NCBI RefSeq assembly: GCF_001548115.1
Contig: NZ_AP014821.1
Coordinates: forward strand, 372,001 to 436,000
From: Geminocystis sp. NIES-3709
GTDB taxonomy: Bacteria; Cyanobacteriota; Cyanobacteriia; Cyanobacteriales; Cyanobacteriaceae
DNA: 64,000 bases
Direction of reading: 5' to 3'
The translations under genes were made by a program, and so were the position numbers. Below, piece after piece: positions 1-9,460 of this stretch (positions are counted from its first letter, which is position 1; each line of letters begins with the position of its first letter). Below the pieces are notes generated by a model. That model worked only from the letters and a program-made list of their open reading frames with translations, was not told where the DNA came from and did not search any database.

Positions 1-400
1 CCAATAATTCTAATCCTATTTGATGAAACTGTCGTTGTCTTCCAGCTTGGGGACGTTCATAACGAAACATTGCCCCACAATACCATAGTCGATCGACTCC
101 TCCAGAAGCAAACAATTTATTTTGAATGTACGATCGTGCTACTCCTGCAGTACCTTCAGGACGTAATGTAATACTTCGATCTCCTTTGTCAATAAAAGTG
201 TACATTTCTTTTCCGACTACATCAGTCGCTTCTCCGATACCCCTTTCAAATAGAGGAGTTTGTTCAAAAATTGGTGTCCTAATTTCCTGATAACTAGCTT
301 TAGCAAAAATTTCTGAAGCGGTTTTTTCCAAAAATTGCCAGTAAATAATTTCTTCAGGAAGAATATCTTTTGTTCCCCTAATAGCTTGAATAATGCTCAT
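1..400 (-). CDS. hisS: Histidyl-tRNA synthetase, N-terminal part (cut by window edge)
   Basis: This is the first ~133 codons of a class II aminoacyl-tRNA synthetase that charges tRNA-His in the cytoplasm. Translation from the ATG at 398-400 begins [17 protein letters not shown], the typical HisRS opening. Class II motif 1 follows around residues 45-60 ([20 protein letters not shown]). A motif 2 region then shows [14 protein letters not shown] and, near the edge, [16 protein letters not shown]. The stop lies beyond base 1, so the catalytic remainder and anticodon-binding domain are not visible. The gene points out of the window and has its own upstream AT-rich region. Family identity is clear; ATP-PRT regulatory HisZ paralogues share the fold, but the intact RxxxP-like class II residues favour HisRS. 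Confidence 0.93.
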   Translation of the reverse strand, partial: MSIIQAIRGTKDILPEEIIYWQFLEKTASEIFAKASYQEIRTPIFEQTPLFERGIGEATDVVGKEMYTFIDKGDRSITLRPEGTAGVARSYIQNKLFASGGVDRLWYCGAMFRYERPQAGRQRQFHQIGLELL

Positions 401-801
401 AAAATTTATTTATTTTAGAAGTAAAGTATATATAAAGTATATAAATTTAAGATAAAATAGCTAATTATTGTTTAATATTGATTATAAACTATTTTTTAAG
501 TATATTTTGATTATATATTAATTTTAGAATAACATGGCGTTTTTTTTTTAAATTTTAATTAATAGTATTTTTATGTATTATGTATTTATTGTACTATTTT
601 GCCATAAAACTCCCATGGCTTTTCTACAGTAGTTATGATAGATTACTAGAAAATAATTGATAGAAATCTTAATCTATCTAGTTTGAAGTATAAAAAAAAG
701 CAATTGTTATAAATTAACAGTTTTAATTTAACGTAACACTTAACACCTTTTTTTCGGAATAATTTATCACGACGAGAAGTAACCGAGGCACTTATATTGT
801 C
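401..801. other. Intergenic region between hisS and tatC
   Basis: About 400 bases of very AT-rich DNA lie between two minus-strand genes. It must hold the hisS promoter and the 3' end of the tatC transcript. I see homopolymer T runs (near 540-550 and 751-755) but no convincing ORF, RNA gene or strong hairpin. Confidence 0.5.
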
Positions 802-1596
802 CTATTTACCAGTTAATTTAACAATACCGATACCACTAAAATATAAGGCTAAAACTGCCCCTCCAAGCAAAGACTGAGTAAGTGGGTCTGTTGAAGGTGT
901 TAGTACTGCACCTAAAATCACCCCTCCCAATACAACGATACGCCAAGCAGATAACATTTGTTGAGAAGAAACGATGTTTAATGTGCCTAAAAGTAATTGA
1001 ATTATAGGGATTTGAAAAGCTAAACCAGTGGAAAACATTAACAATAATATAAATTTGAAGTACTTATCGATCGACCATAACTGTTCAACTACATCACCAC
1101 CATAATTCACGAAAAAATTGAGGGCGGCGGGGATAAGTAAATAATAAGCAAAGGCTAAACCAGAGAAAAAGAGAATACTAGAACCGAATACAATAGGAGC
1201 TATGGTTTTCCTTTCTTTACGAGTTAATCCGGGAGTAACAAACTGAACGATTTGATATAAAATGACGGGAGCGGAAATTAAAATACCTGTATAACCAGCT
1301 ACTTGAATAGAAACAAAGAAAAATTCTCCCGGTGCTAATTGTAAAAACTTGACATCTCCAGCAGGAATTTCTAACCATGCTACAATCTTTTTGACAAAGA
1401 AAAAACAGGAAATCGCACCAATTCCCATCGCAATTATACTGACGAAAATTCGTTGTCGTAATTCTTCAAGATGATCAAAAAAAGGCATTTCCGCCTCCGT
1501 CTGATTTGGTATTTCATTCCAGTAGTCTTCGTTTTTATCTTGAGATTTTTTTTCTAATTCCTGAGTTGTCATTTTGAATAAATTAATAATTGACAT
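802..1596 (-). CDS. tatC: Sec-independent protein translocase TatC
   Basis: TatC is the polytopic receptor of the twin-arginine translocase, which moves folded proteins across the thylakoid and plasma membranes. The 264-residue product has a long hydrophilic N-terminus and then the signature [15 protein letters not shown] near residues 39-53. About six hydrophobic segments follow, with the conserved loop [10 protein letters not shown] between helices 2 and 3. Length is normal for cyanobacterial TatC. ATG at 1596 is used here; ATG at 1572 (MTTQELEKK) is an alternative start. No tatA/tatB gene is adjacent. A Fur-like palindrome lies about 120 bases upstream (1715-1733). A possible client in this window is the transporter binding protein at 51871, whose signal peptide carries SRRRFL. 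Confidence 0.95.
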   Translation of the reverse strand: MSIINLFKMTTQELEKKSQDKNEDYWNEIPNQTEAEMPFFDHLEELRQRIFVSIIAMGIGAISCFFFVKKIVAWLEIPAGDVKFLQLAPGEFFFVSIQVAGYTGILISAPVILYQIVQFVTPGLTRKERKTIAPIVFGSSILFFSGLAFAYYLLIPAALNFFVNYGGDVVEQLWSIDKYFKFILLLMFSTGLAFQIPIIQLLLGTLNIVSSQQMLSAWRIVVLGGVILGAVLTPSTDPLTQSLLGGAVLALYFSGIGIVKLTGK

Positions 1597-1714
1597 ACCA
1601 CAAGTTTTATTCTATCAAATTTAAGGGTTAGGATTTTAATAATTTCTTTAACAATTATGAGAAATTTATAGATGAGACAACCCAAAACATGATCAACTTT
1701 TGTTCCCCATGAAT

Positions 1715-1733
1715 AATAATGATTATCATTTTA
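1715..1733 (-). promoter_or_regulatory. Candidate Fur box upstream of tatC
   Basis: AATAATGATTATCATTTTA matches the 19-bp Fur consensus (GATAATGATAATCATTATC) at 15 of 19 positions by hand alignment and is nearly palindromic. It sits ~120 bases upstream of the tatC ATG, the only gene start that it could serve; the gene on the other side (1891-2691) ends towards it. AT-rich DNA makes chance matches easier, so this is suggestive only. Confidence 0.35.
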
Positions 1734-1890
1734 TCAATATTAAAAAATGTCTTTAAGCTAAGAGTCATTTAACTTGCATTAATCAAATTTTCCTTATTCT
1801 TAAATTTTTTACTCCAATTTATCTCTAATTTATTTTCATTTAGTAGCCTTGTAATTGTTTTTTCCAACTCATTATTTCTTCTCATAAATC

Positions 1891-2691
1891 CTATAACATA
1901 TATTCTAAATAGGTAGATAGGATTCGATCACCCCAAAACATAGTTGAAATTGCTCCTAATACTAAGAAGGGGCCAAAAGGCATAGGTTGACCTTTTTTAA
2001 GTAATTTAAACACGATCGCACAAACTCCAAAAATCGTACCTAAAAGACAAGCAAGAAACCCTGTTAATAATACTCCTTGCCATCCTAACCATGATCCTAT
2101 CATAGCGGTCAATTTGGGATCGCCTCCCCCCATAGCTGGTTTACCAAAAATAATCGTACCAAGAACACGAATAATATCAAATAACCAAATACCAATTACG
2201 GTACTAAAGATACTAATAAAAAGATATTGCAAAGCGCTGTTAATTCCACCTATGGTAAAACCTAACCATGTTTGCCACCCCAAACCAATAATTAATCCAG
2301 ACTGAGTCAGAGAGTTAGGTAATGTCATGGTATCAAAATCAATCATCGCCAAAGCAATTAACCAACTGAGGAGAATACTATAACCAAGAGTTAACCATGT
2401 AAACCCAAATTGATGGAATATCAAAACAAAAAGAAAGCCTGTAATAGCTTCAATAAGAGGATAACGAGGAGAAATAGAAGTATGACACCAACGACATTTA
2501 CCTGCCAACCATAACCAACCAAAAACAGGGATATTTTCGGTGATACCAAGAGGATGTAAACATTTTGGACATCGGGAGGGTGGATTAATTAAAGATATTT
2601 TTGCCGGTAGCCGATATATTACCACATTCAAAAAACTGCCGATCGAAGCACCCCAAATAAAAATTATTAAATAGATAAAAAAGTTAGCCAT
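1891..2691 (-). CDS. pilD: Type IV prepilin peptidase / N-methyltransferase
   Basis: This membrane aspartyl protease cleaves type IV prepilin leader peptides and N-methylates the new N-terminus, so it is needed for pili, motility and competence. The order of features is typical: an N-terminal helix with GASIGSFLNVVIYRLP, a cytoplasmic zinc-type loop with two CxxC pairs (CPKC and CRWC), then several membrane helices. The two catalytic aspartates lie in IDFDTMTLPN and in the GGGDPKL motif. At 266 residues it has the usual length. I chose ATG at 2691, giving MANFFIYLIIFIWG; an upstream TTG at 2706 would add only five residues. No other pilus gene is adjacent. Confidence 0.93.
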   Translation of the reverse strand: MANFFIYLIIFIWGASIGSFLNVVIYRLPAKISLINPPSRCPKCLHPLGITENIPVFGWLWLAGKCRWCHTSISPRYPLIEAITGFLFVLIFHQFGFTWLTLGYSILLSWLIALAMIDFDTMTLPNSLTQSGLIIGLGWQTWLGFTIGGINSALQYLFISIFSTVIGIWLFDIIRVLGTIIFGKPAMGGGDPKLTAMIGSWLGWQGVLLTGFLACLLGTIFGVCAIVFKLLKKGQPMPFGPFLVLGAISTMFWGDRILSTYLEYML

Positions 2692-2750
2692 AGAATAAAA
2701 ATGCAAAATTTAAGAATTATAGAATGACAAACTTTTAAATTATATTAATC

Positions 2751-2782
2751 AAGGTCATCCTTTGATGTTAGGATGTAACCTT
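2751..2782 (-). terminator. Hairpin downstream of nrdB
   Basis: AAGGT-CATCCT pairs with AGGATG-(TA)-ACCTT around an 8-base loop, giving 11 paired bases with a two-base bulge. It begins ~50 bases past the nrdB stop on the minus strand and is followed there by an AT-rich stretch rather than a clean U run. It could be a terminator or a 3'-end processing hairpin. The adjacent CTCCTACCTTCATC stretch resembles repeat elements found near other gene ends in the window. Confidence 0.45.
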
Positions 2783-2832
2783 GAAATCTCCTCTCTCCTA
2801 CCTTCATCAAAACACTTTTTCAATAATCCTAC

Positions 2833-3900
2833 TTATATTTCATCCCAACCAGAAACCCCTGAAGACATAACGTAACTGGTAACACTTGATTCAAAAAAAT
2901 TCGCTTTAGTGTTACCTTCTTTTTTAGTATCGGAGAATTTTTCGAGATGAGTATAAGGACTTTTGCTATACTGGGAATTATTATAAATAGGATCAAGCCC
3001 GATCGCTCTCAAACGAATATTGGCAAGATATTTAGTATAACGTTCAGTACTAGATTCAGTAATCCCTAAAATATTATTCCCTACAATATGATTAGTCCAT
3101 TTACACTCATGTTCTACAGCAGTATTAAACATATCGTAAATTTGGTCTAGGGAATAATTAAAACTTTCCATCGCTTCAGGAATTAATTTTTGATACAATC
3201 TCACATGACTTAACTCATCACGATTAATCATTTTGAAAATGTCAGCAGAGCCAGGCATTAACATTCTAGCGGCTAAATTATAAAAATAAATAAAGCCATT
3301 GTAAAAATATAAACCTTCTAATAAATAATCACTTAAAAGGGCAATAAAATAATTTTCTTTAGTGGGATTATCGATATATTTTTGATAAAAACCAGCAATA
3401 AATTCACACCTTGCCGATAATACTTTATCTGTGCGCCAAAAATCGTAAACTTGATCTCTTTTATCACTAGGAATAATCGTCTCAATCATATATTGATAGG
3501 CGTGATTGTGCATTCCTTCTTGAGAGATTTGTTCTGCCATACAAAGACTAATTTCTGGGGCTGTAATAGCACTTTTTAGATGGGGAATATTGCAAGTTTG
3601 AACAGAGTCTAAAAAAGTCAAATAAGATAAAATTCCTTCAAAGGCACGACGTTCATCGTTGGTTAAATTCCAATAATCTGTAACATCTTGTGTTATATCT
3701 AGCTTCTGAGGAATCCAAAAATTTTCCCGCATCTGTTGATATAATCCGATCGCCCATGAGTATCTTACATCGTTTAGTTGCATTAAATTGGTTGTATTAC
3801 CAAACCATATTGTTCTGTTCTCAATACGATCGTCTCCCAAAGGATTAAAGATGGGAGTTAGAGGCATTTTTTGATTTATCTCGTTAAATGTTGCTACCAT
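2833..3900 (-). CDS. nrdB: Class I ribonucleotide reductase beta (R2) subunit
   Basis: R2 houses the di-metal centre and radical that start reduction of ribonucleotides to deoxyribonucleotides. All ligands can be placed by comparison with E. coli R2: D98, E128 and H131 (EGMH), E195 (LLEGLYFY), E229 and H232 (RDELSH). The tyrosyl-radical residue is present as Y135, seven residues after E128 as in E. coli Y122. So this is a tyrosyl-radical enzyme and not an R2c type. At 355 residues the length is normal. The conserved C-terminal tail used to dock to the large subunit ends in SGVSGWDEI. The partner nrdA is not in the window. ATG at 3900 gives MVATFNEI. Confidence 0.95.
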   Translation of the reverse strand: MVATFNEINQKMPLTPIFNPLGDDRIENRTIWFGNTTNLMQLNDVRYSWAIGLYQQMRENFWIPQKLDITQDVTDYWNLTNDERRAFEGILSYLTFLDSVQTCNIPHLKSAITAPEISLCMAEQISQEGMHNHAYQYMIETIIPSDKRDQVYDFWRTDKVLSARCEFIAGFYQKYIDNPTKENYFIALLSDYLLEGLYFYNGFIYFYNLAARMLMPGSADIFKMINRDELSHVRLYQKLIPEAMESFNYSLDQIYDMFNTAVEHECKWTNHIVGNNILGITESSTERYTKYLANIRLRAIGLDPIYNNSQYSKSPYTHLEKFSDTKKEGNTKANFFESSVTSYVMSSGVSGWDEI

Positions 3901-4081
3901 AGGATGTGATTATAATTGCAGTAAAATAATTGACAATAATCTTCTAAGATAAAGTCAATAGAACCTAGATTTTATCACATTTTTTCTTTTTCAAAAAAAC
4001 AAAATGATAAATTGTTAATAAACAAGATAAACCATATATAATAAACAAAAAATACTTTAATTATTCAGGATTTAACATTAA

Positions 4082-4504
4082 TTAATTAATAGTAATAATT
4101 CCTTTCATTCCGGCTTCTTTGTGACCTTTTATTGAACAATATAGGTCGTAACTTCCTTTTTTTTCAGGTATAAAAACCCATTCTGCAATCCCTTCAGGTT
4201 TTAATTCTAATTCGTGAATTGCTCCTTTTACTTCTACTTTTCCTGCTTGTACTTTTTGAGTCCAACTTGCGTCAGCAAAATCTTTAGCTGTAAAATAATG
4301 TTTTTCTGGACTTGGATTATTTAAGACTAATTTATATTTTTTACCTGTAGAAAATTTCAATTCATTGGGGGTAAAAATTAATTGTCCTTGTTCATTCCCT
4401 AAGCTAACATCAATTATTTCATAATCTGTATTTGCTTGAACATCAATAATGAAGTTACAGAAAAAAAGAATATTTATAGAAATAATAATTAACAGTTTTT
4501 TCAT
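4082..4504 (-). CDS. Secreted cupredoxin-like copper protein
   Basis: This is a small exported blue-copper-fold protein. Starting at the ATG at 4504 gives a clean signal peptide (MKKLLIIISINILFF, cleavage near VQA-NT) and a 140-residue precursor; a longer ORF start upstream would bury the signal. The mature part has a beta-rich pattern with a plausible type I copper set: H69, then C123, H128 and M133 in YCSIKGHKEAGM. That order matches plastocyanin/azurin-like proteins. It is not a standard plastocyanin: the loop between Cys and the second His is longer and the first His lies in SPEKHYFTAKDF. That type of sequence is seen in proteins annotated as plastocyanin/azurin family or DUF-type cupredoxins. 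An electron carrier or copper-handling role in the periplasm or lumen is inference. Confidence 0.82.
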   Translation of the reverse strand: MKKLLIIISINILFFCNFIIDVQANTDYEIIDVSLGNEQGQLIFTPNELKFSTGKKYKLVLNNPSPEKHYFTAKDFADASWTQKVQAGKVEVKGAIHELELKPEGIAEWVFIPEKKGSYDLYCSIKGHKEAGMKGIITIN

Positions 4505-4665
4505 AATTTTTAGTTTTAAATATTGACTAATTTTTTCGTTTATTTTAGGGAGCAATGTTTATCCTTGAAGTATTCATTAATCTCTTAATTTGCGTTTCTA
4601 CCTAAGTTTAATCTGGAATAGAGAGATAGGAGTAGATATATTTTTTACTTGACGAAATATTTTGC

Positions 4666-5538
4666 CTAGAGATACTTCTGTAAAATTGATGCCAGTTTCT
4701 CTTTTATTTCAGGGGATACTTTATCTAAAGGAGTGAAAATGGATGTTTGAAGAGCTGAATGGGCAGTACTTACAAAAGGTTTATCTGCAATTAATTTAAC
4801 GGTTTCTCGAATCACTTTTTGGGCATTAATAGCATTTTGATGCAAATTTTGAATCACTGTCTCCACTGTCACATGATCATGTTCGGGATTCCAGCAATCG
4901 TAATCAGTCACTAGTGCAAGAGTGGCATAAGCAATTTCCGCTTCTCTTGCCAGTTTGGCTTCTGTTAAGTTTGTCATACCAATAATACTGCCTCCCCAAC
5001 TACGATAAAGATTTGATTCCGCAATAGTTGAAAATGCAGGACCTTCCATACAAATATAAGTCCCCCCTTGATGTAAGGTAATATCGGGAAGGTTTAAGTT
5101 TTTCATGGCTTGAGCCAATACATCACCCAACTTATCACAAACGGGATTCCCAAAAGCTATATGTGCCACTATTCCTTCTCCGAAAAAGGTGGCTTGACGG
5201 TTTTTGGTTCGATCGATAAACTGATCAGGTATAACAAAATCAAGGGGTTTAATTTCTTTCTGCAATGAGCCAACCGCAGAAGCAGAGATAATATACTTAA
5301 CTCCTAATTGCTTTAAGGCATAAATATTGGCTTGAAAGGGTAATTCTGAGGGTAAAAGATGATGATTTCTGCCATGACGAGGCAAAAAAACTACCTTAGT
5401 ATTATCTAAAGTTCCCGTAATAAGACTATCAGAAGGCGAACCGAAGGGAGTATCGAGGGTTATTTCTTCAATGTTTTGTAAGGCTTCCATTTTATACAAC
5501 CCACTACCGCCGATAATCCCAATTGTAACTGCTTCCAT
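4666..5538 (-). CDS. mtnP: S-methyl-5'-thioadenosine phosphorylase
   Basis: This cytosolic enzyme phosphorolyses methylthioadenosine, a by-product of polyamine synthesis, to adenine and methylthioribose-1-phosphate for methionine salvage. The product opens with [14 protein letters not shown] and carries the phosphate-binding [18 protein letters not shown]. The purine-binding region reads [18 protein letters not shown], followed by [18 protein letters not shown] and the TDYDCW segment, which favours MTA (DYDCW) over a guanosine/inosine phosphorylase. At 290 residues it is of normal length. It stands alone between the cupredoxin and the divergent glycan operon. Confidence 0.94.
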   Translation of the reverse strand: MEAVTIGIIGGSGLYKMEALQNIEEITLDTPFGSPSDSLITGTLDNTKVVFLPRHGRNHHLLPSELPFQANIYALKQLGVKYIISASAVGSLQKEIKPLDFVIPDQFIDRTKNRQATFFGEGIVAHIAFGNPVCDKLGDVLAQAMKNLNLPDITLHQGGTYICMEGPAFSTIAESNLYRSWGGSIIGMTNLTEAKLAREAEIAYATLALVTDYDCWNPEHDHVTVETVIQNLHQNAINAQKVIRETVKLIADKPFVSTAHSALQTSIFTPLDKVSPEIKEKLASILQKYL

Positions 5539-5700
5539 CTTTTTTATGATACTTAAAAAATTTGATTCTTGTTATATTCTACCAATCTATGACAATTAAG
5601 GATTAGATAAATCTTCGTTCTATTCTTAAAAAGAGAGTTTAGAATAAAAGTTATATAGCAATCCTATTTGATTTGTAAAATAAGATTCCCCCTAACCCTT

Positions 5701-6546
5701 ATGAAAATATTAGTAACGGGTGCTGCTGGTAGTGTCGGTCAAATTATTACTAACCATCTTTGCAAAGCTGGACATCAAATGATACCCGTAGATTTTATTG
5801 AGCCAGAAAAAATTATTTTTGCTGACTTGCGTGATGAAAAAGTAGTTTTCCAGCTTTTTGATCAATATAATCCAGATTTAGTTATTCATCTCGCAGCAAT
5901 AAAAAATATTCAGTTCTGCGAACAGAACAAAGAATTGTCTCACATAACCAATTTTGGAGTCACAAAACTAATCACAGAAATATGCCAAGAATATAAAGCT
6001 CGAATGATATACTTTTCAACTGATTATGTTTTTGGTAAATATGACCAATTTTGGCAAGAAAGGGATCAACCTTGTCCCACAACTCAATATGGCAAAGATA
6101 AAGTTGCATCAGAGCTTTTCATTCAAAATAAACTTCGCAACCATTCTATTATAAGGACAGCTCAACTTTATGGAATAAAAAATGACTTTATTACTTTAAT
6201 CTGTAATACACTGAACTGTGGTAATAAACTAAAGGCTTTTACAAATCTTGTTAATTGTCCAACTTGGATTAATGACTTATTAGTCATGCTTGATAGAATT
6301 ATTAATCAAAGCCAGCACGGTACTTTTCATTGTGTGGGTCCAGAAGCACTTTCTCGATATGATTTTGCGATCAAAATTGCCACTAAATTAGGATTAGATA
6401 CGGCATATATTGAGCCAGTAGCGTTAGACTTTTCTGTTGATATTCGTCCTTCCATAGTCAGATTAAATGGAGAAAAAACTTATCAGACATTAGGTTTTTA
6501 TCCAAAAACACTAACTGAAAATCTATCTAAAACTACTATGAAATAA
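5701..6546 (+). CDS. NAD(P)-dependent sugar epimerase/reductase, RmlD-like
   Basis: This is a short-chain dehydrogenase of the extended (NDP-sugar) type, first gene of a four-gene glycan cluster. The N-terminus MKILVTGAAGSVGQ is the Rossmann dinucleotide loop (G7, G10, G13). HLAAIKNIQFCEQN, the YFSTDYVFG strand and a YGKDK (YxxxK) catalytic pair follow. At 281 residues it is close to dTDP-4-dehydrorhamnose reductase (RmlD), and the TTQYGKDK and NCPTWINDL segments also fit that family. The exact sugar substrate cannot be read off. ATG at 5701 puts the Rossmann strand at the start; a TTG at 5668 is unlikely. The next gene starts about 100 bases downstream. Confidence 0.8.
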   Translation: MKILVTGAAGSVGQIITNHLCKAGHQMIPVDFIEPEKIIFADLRDEKVVFQLFDQYNPDLVIHLAAIKNIQFCEQNKELSHITNFGVTKLITEICQEYKARMIYFSTDYVFGKYDQFWQERDQPCPTTQYGKDKVASELFIQNKLRNHSIIRTAQLYGIKNDFITLICNTLNCGNKLKAFTNLVNCPTWINDLLVMLDRIINQSQHGTFHCVGPEALSRYDFAIKIATKLGLDTAYIEPVALDFSVDIRPSIVRLNGEKTYQTLGFYPKTLTENLSKTTMK

Positions 6547-6644
6547 TCATGAAATATTATATTCCTGAAATTATCAAAATAGAACTAAGAATTAAACCTC
6601 AAAAGAAAATATAGTTTGGCAATAATTAAGTACTGGTAATCATC

Positions 6645-8204
6645 ATGACAAAAAAATCCTTTTATATAGTCATTATTAAAAGTTTTAAATACCTGATACT
6701 CTTTGTATTGGCACTTGTTTTTTTATTGAGTGTCATTTTTTCTCTTAATAAGAGAATGCATTATGACCTAGCTTTTATGAATTATATTGCCTACTTAATT
6801 AATGAACACGAGTTTGTGCCTTATCGTGATATTTTCGAGATTAATATGCCAGTTTCCTATTTGTTCCATATAGCAATAGGCAAATTACTAGGTTACTCAG
6901 ATATAGCTTCAAATATTGCTAATTTGATTTGGCTAAGTATTATGGTTGCAGTAACATGGCTCATTATGAAACAATTTGATCGCTTAATCGCTTTTACAAG
7001 TTGTATATTGTTTGGATGTATATACATACAAAGCAATTTTTATATGGAAAGAGATATGATTGCAGTTTTACCCATAGCCACAACAATTCTATTATCTATT
7101 TATTTAAAAAACACTAATTTACTTAAATTTAAGTATTTTTTGATCGGTGTTCTTTTTGGGGTTGCGGCAATGTTCAAGCCTCATCTGATTTTAGGATTTC
7201 CCTTTCTCATGATATACAATTTTATAAATGATTTTAATAATGATAAAAAAAATTTAATTCTTAACTATCTAAAAAATACCTTGTTGAGTTTGTTGGGATT
7301 TTCATTAATTATTTTTATCTGTATCTTATGGCTTTGGCAAATCGACGCATTAGAATCATTTTGGCAGATATTATCATCTTATACACCCTTATATACTAGA
7401 ATGACAAGAGAGTTGCAAAGCAACTATTTATCTTATTTATTTAATTCCTATCGGAGTTTTGGTGGTTATGGGTTATTGATTGTTACTTCTGTCTTGGGTG
7501 TATATATCGTTTTAAGCGAAGCATTTCTTGAAAAAACCAAGAGATTGTCAATATTACTACTGTTTCTTGCATTTATCTATAGCTTATACGTGGTTATCAG
7601 CGGTAGATTTTTAGGTTATCACTGGGCTCCATATGTTTATTTTACCAGTCTATGTACAGCACTTGTCCTTTTTAATCCAAAAACATCTCAGAAATTAGAT
7701 CGTATCTTGTTTCCGCTCATTGTGTTTATATTTACTGTGACTTTGACTATTGGCTCATCAGTTAAAAGTACAATTGCACAGTTTATATTTAAAATTCCTC
7801 CACAATCAAATGAACTGTATTTTAATCAGGCTGATGAAATTACAAATTATTTGAAGAAAAGTTTAATACCGGGAAGCCTAGTTCAACCTTTAAATTACTG
7901 CTCAGGCCATTTATATGGCATGCTTAAATCAAATGCAGTAATTGCGACTCCTTATATAGTCGACTTTTATTTCTATCATCATACATCAAACAAATACATT
8001 AAACGATTACGTAAAGATTTTATCCAAAGACTAAAGACACAAATGCCAACTTTTATTATTAGAAGCCTTATTAATGAAGATTCGTGCGTAAATTATTCTT
8101 TATCTACTTTTCCTGAATTATATAATTTTATAGAAAAAAATTACACAGTAGATTATGCTAGTGAAACTACTATAATCTATAAAAACATTAAAATTACAGA
8201 TTAA
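6645..8204 (+). CDS. Polytopic membrane protein, GT-C (PMT/ArnT-like) glycosyltransferase
   Basis: The 519-residue protein has an N-terminal helix and then a non-cytoplasmic loop with MHYDLAFMNYIAYLINEHE and PYRDIFEINMPVSYLF. This is the arrangement of GT-C enzymes that use a polyprenyl-phosphate sugar, with an acidic residue in the first loop and a PYRD..P motif. Roughly ten further hydrophobic segments follow. The C-terminal ~130 residues are soluble. It lies between the epimerase and a methyltransferase. With the downstream GT2 (which resembles polyprenyl-phosphate sugar synthases) it would form a donor-plus-transferase pair. Acceptor and sugar are unknown. Composition is very AT-rich and CGATCG sites are absent. 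Confidence 0.7.
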   Translation: MTKKSFYIVIIKSFKYLILFVLALVFLLSVIFSLNKRMHYDLAFMNYIAYLINEHEFVPYRDIFEINMPVSYLFHIAIGKLLGYSDIASNIANLIWLSIMVAVTWLIMKQFDRLIAFTSCILFGCIYIQSNFYMERDMIAVLPIATTILLSIYLKNTNLLKFKYFLIGVLFGVAAMFKPHLILGFPFLMIYNFINDFNNDKKNLILNYLKNTLLSLLGFSLIIFICILWLWQIDALESFWQILSSYTPLYTRMTRELQSNYLSYLFNSYRSFGGYGLLIVTSVLGVYIVLSEAFLEKTKRLSILLLFLAFIYSLYVVISGRFLGYHWAPYVYFTSLCTALVLFNPKTSQKLDRILFPLIVFIFTVTLTIGSSVKSTIAQFIFKIPPQSNELYFNQADEITNYLKKSLIPGSLVQPLNYCSGHLYGMLKSNAVIATPYIVDFYFYHHTSNKYIKRLRKDFIQRLKTQMPTFIIRSLINEDSCVNYSLSTFPELYNFIEKNYTVDYASETTIIYKNIKITD

Positions 8205-8224
8205 ATTTTAAATTTTCTCTCACA

Positions 8225-9460
8225 ATGAAAAATTTTTCCTGCATGAATTGTCATGGTTTGAGTTTAAAGCGTTTTTTTGATCTTGGGTATCAGCCAAACG
8301 GTAATAATTTTCCTCGGTTATATGAATTTAAACAAGAACAAACTTTCCCTTTTGCTATGTTAGTTTGTACCGATTGTTGGCAAGTACAAATAGAAGAATT
8401 TCCCCCAGTTGATTCTATGTTTGTCAATCATCCGTATGTCACTGGTTTGAATCAGCCTGTTGTATCCCATTTCGAGGAATTAGTTCAAGAAATTATTAGA
8501 AAATTTCAGATTTCGTCAAACAGTTTGATTCTTGATATTGGAGCAAATGATGGTTCATTGTTGACTAAATTTCGTGACCACGGTATGCGTGTATTAGGTA
8601 TTGATCCATGTAAACGGAGCAATCAATTAGCTAGTAATATGGGTATTATCGTTTTTGAAACTTTTTGGAATAAAAAAAGTGCTGAAGCAATAAAAAGTCT
8701 GGGTATTCGCCCAGATATTATTACCGCCACTGCTGTCTTTTATCATATAGAGGATATTCATGATTTTATTCAGGGGCTGGATATGATTATGGATGAAAAC
8801 ACTATATTTTGCACACAATGCGTATATTTAAAAGATATTATTGAAAAATTGCAATTTGATCATTTTTATCATGAACATACTATGATTCATGCAATAGCTC
8901 CGTTGAAAGATTTATTCGCAAAATATAAGATGAGATTATTGGATGTTGACTTCTATCCAATTCATGGTGGTTCTTTCGTTTTGTATGTTGCGAGAAACGA
9001 TTCACCCTTTGTCACTTCAGAAAAAATTGAGAATGTTATTAAAGACGAATGCCGTTTTGGTTTACACAATCTTAAAACTTATCAAGAATTCTTTGAACGG
9101 GTAGAAAAAAACAAAAATGATTTATTATCACTTTTAAGGCAAATTAAAATGAGTGGTAACAATATATTTGGTCTTGGAGCACCCCTAAAAGGTAACACTT
9201 TATTGAATTATTATAATATTGGTACCGATTATCTTGATTATGTGACAGAAGTTAACACATATAAGGTTGATCGATACACTCCGGGAACTCATATTCCGAT
9301 TATTCATGAAGATAGTGTTAAGGAACAACCAGACTATTACTTAATCTTATCATGGAATTTTTTGGACTTTTTTGTGGAAAAATATGCAGATTATCTGAAT
9401 AATGGGGGTAAATTTATTGTTTCTCATCCAAAGGTTAGAATTGTTGAGAAATATCTATGA
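8225..9460 (+). CDS. SAM-dependent sugar C-methyltransferase, TylCIII/TcaB9-like
   Basis: The 411-residue protein has the three-part layout of NDP-hexose C-methyltransferases. An N-terminal zinc-binding domain has two CxxC pairs (C6/C9 and C48/C51). The class I SAM-binding core has motif I as LDIGANDG at residues 103-110. A C-terminal NAD-like fold domain contains GLGAPLKGNTLLNYY. The YHEHTMIHAIAPL segment carries the His-Glu-His signature of this family (catalytic in TcaB9-type enzymes). It would act on a keto-sugar nucleotide, which fits the reductase upstream. The next gene overlaps its stop by four bases (ATGA at 9457), so translation is probably coupled. Confidence 0.85.
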   Translation: MKNFSCMNCHGLSLKRFFDLGYQPNGNNFPRLYEFKQEQTFPFAMLVCTDCWQVQIEEFPPVDSMFVNHPYVTGLNQPVVSHFEELVQEIIRKFQISSNSLILDIGANDGSLLTKFRDHGMRVLGIDPCKRSNQLASNMGIIVFETFWNKKSAEAIKSLGIRPDIITATAVFYHIEDIHDFIQGLDMIMDENTIFCTQCVYLKDIIEKLQFDHFYHEHTMIHAIAPLKDLFAKYKMRLLDVDFYPIHGGSFVLYVARNDSPFVTSEKIENVIKDECRFGLHNLKTYQEFFERVEKNKNDLLSLLRQIKMSGNNIFGLGAPLKGNTLLNYYNIGTDYLDYVTEVNTYKVDRYTPGTHIPIIHEDSVKEQPDYYLILSWNFLDFFVEKYADYLNNGGKFIVSHPKVRIVEKYL

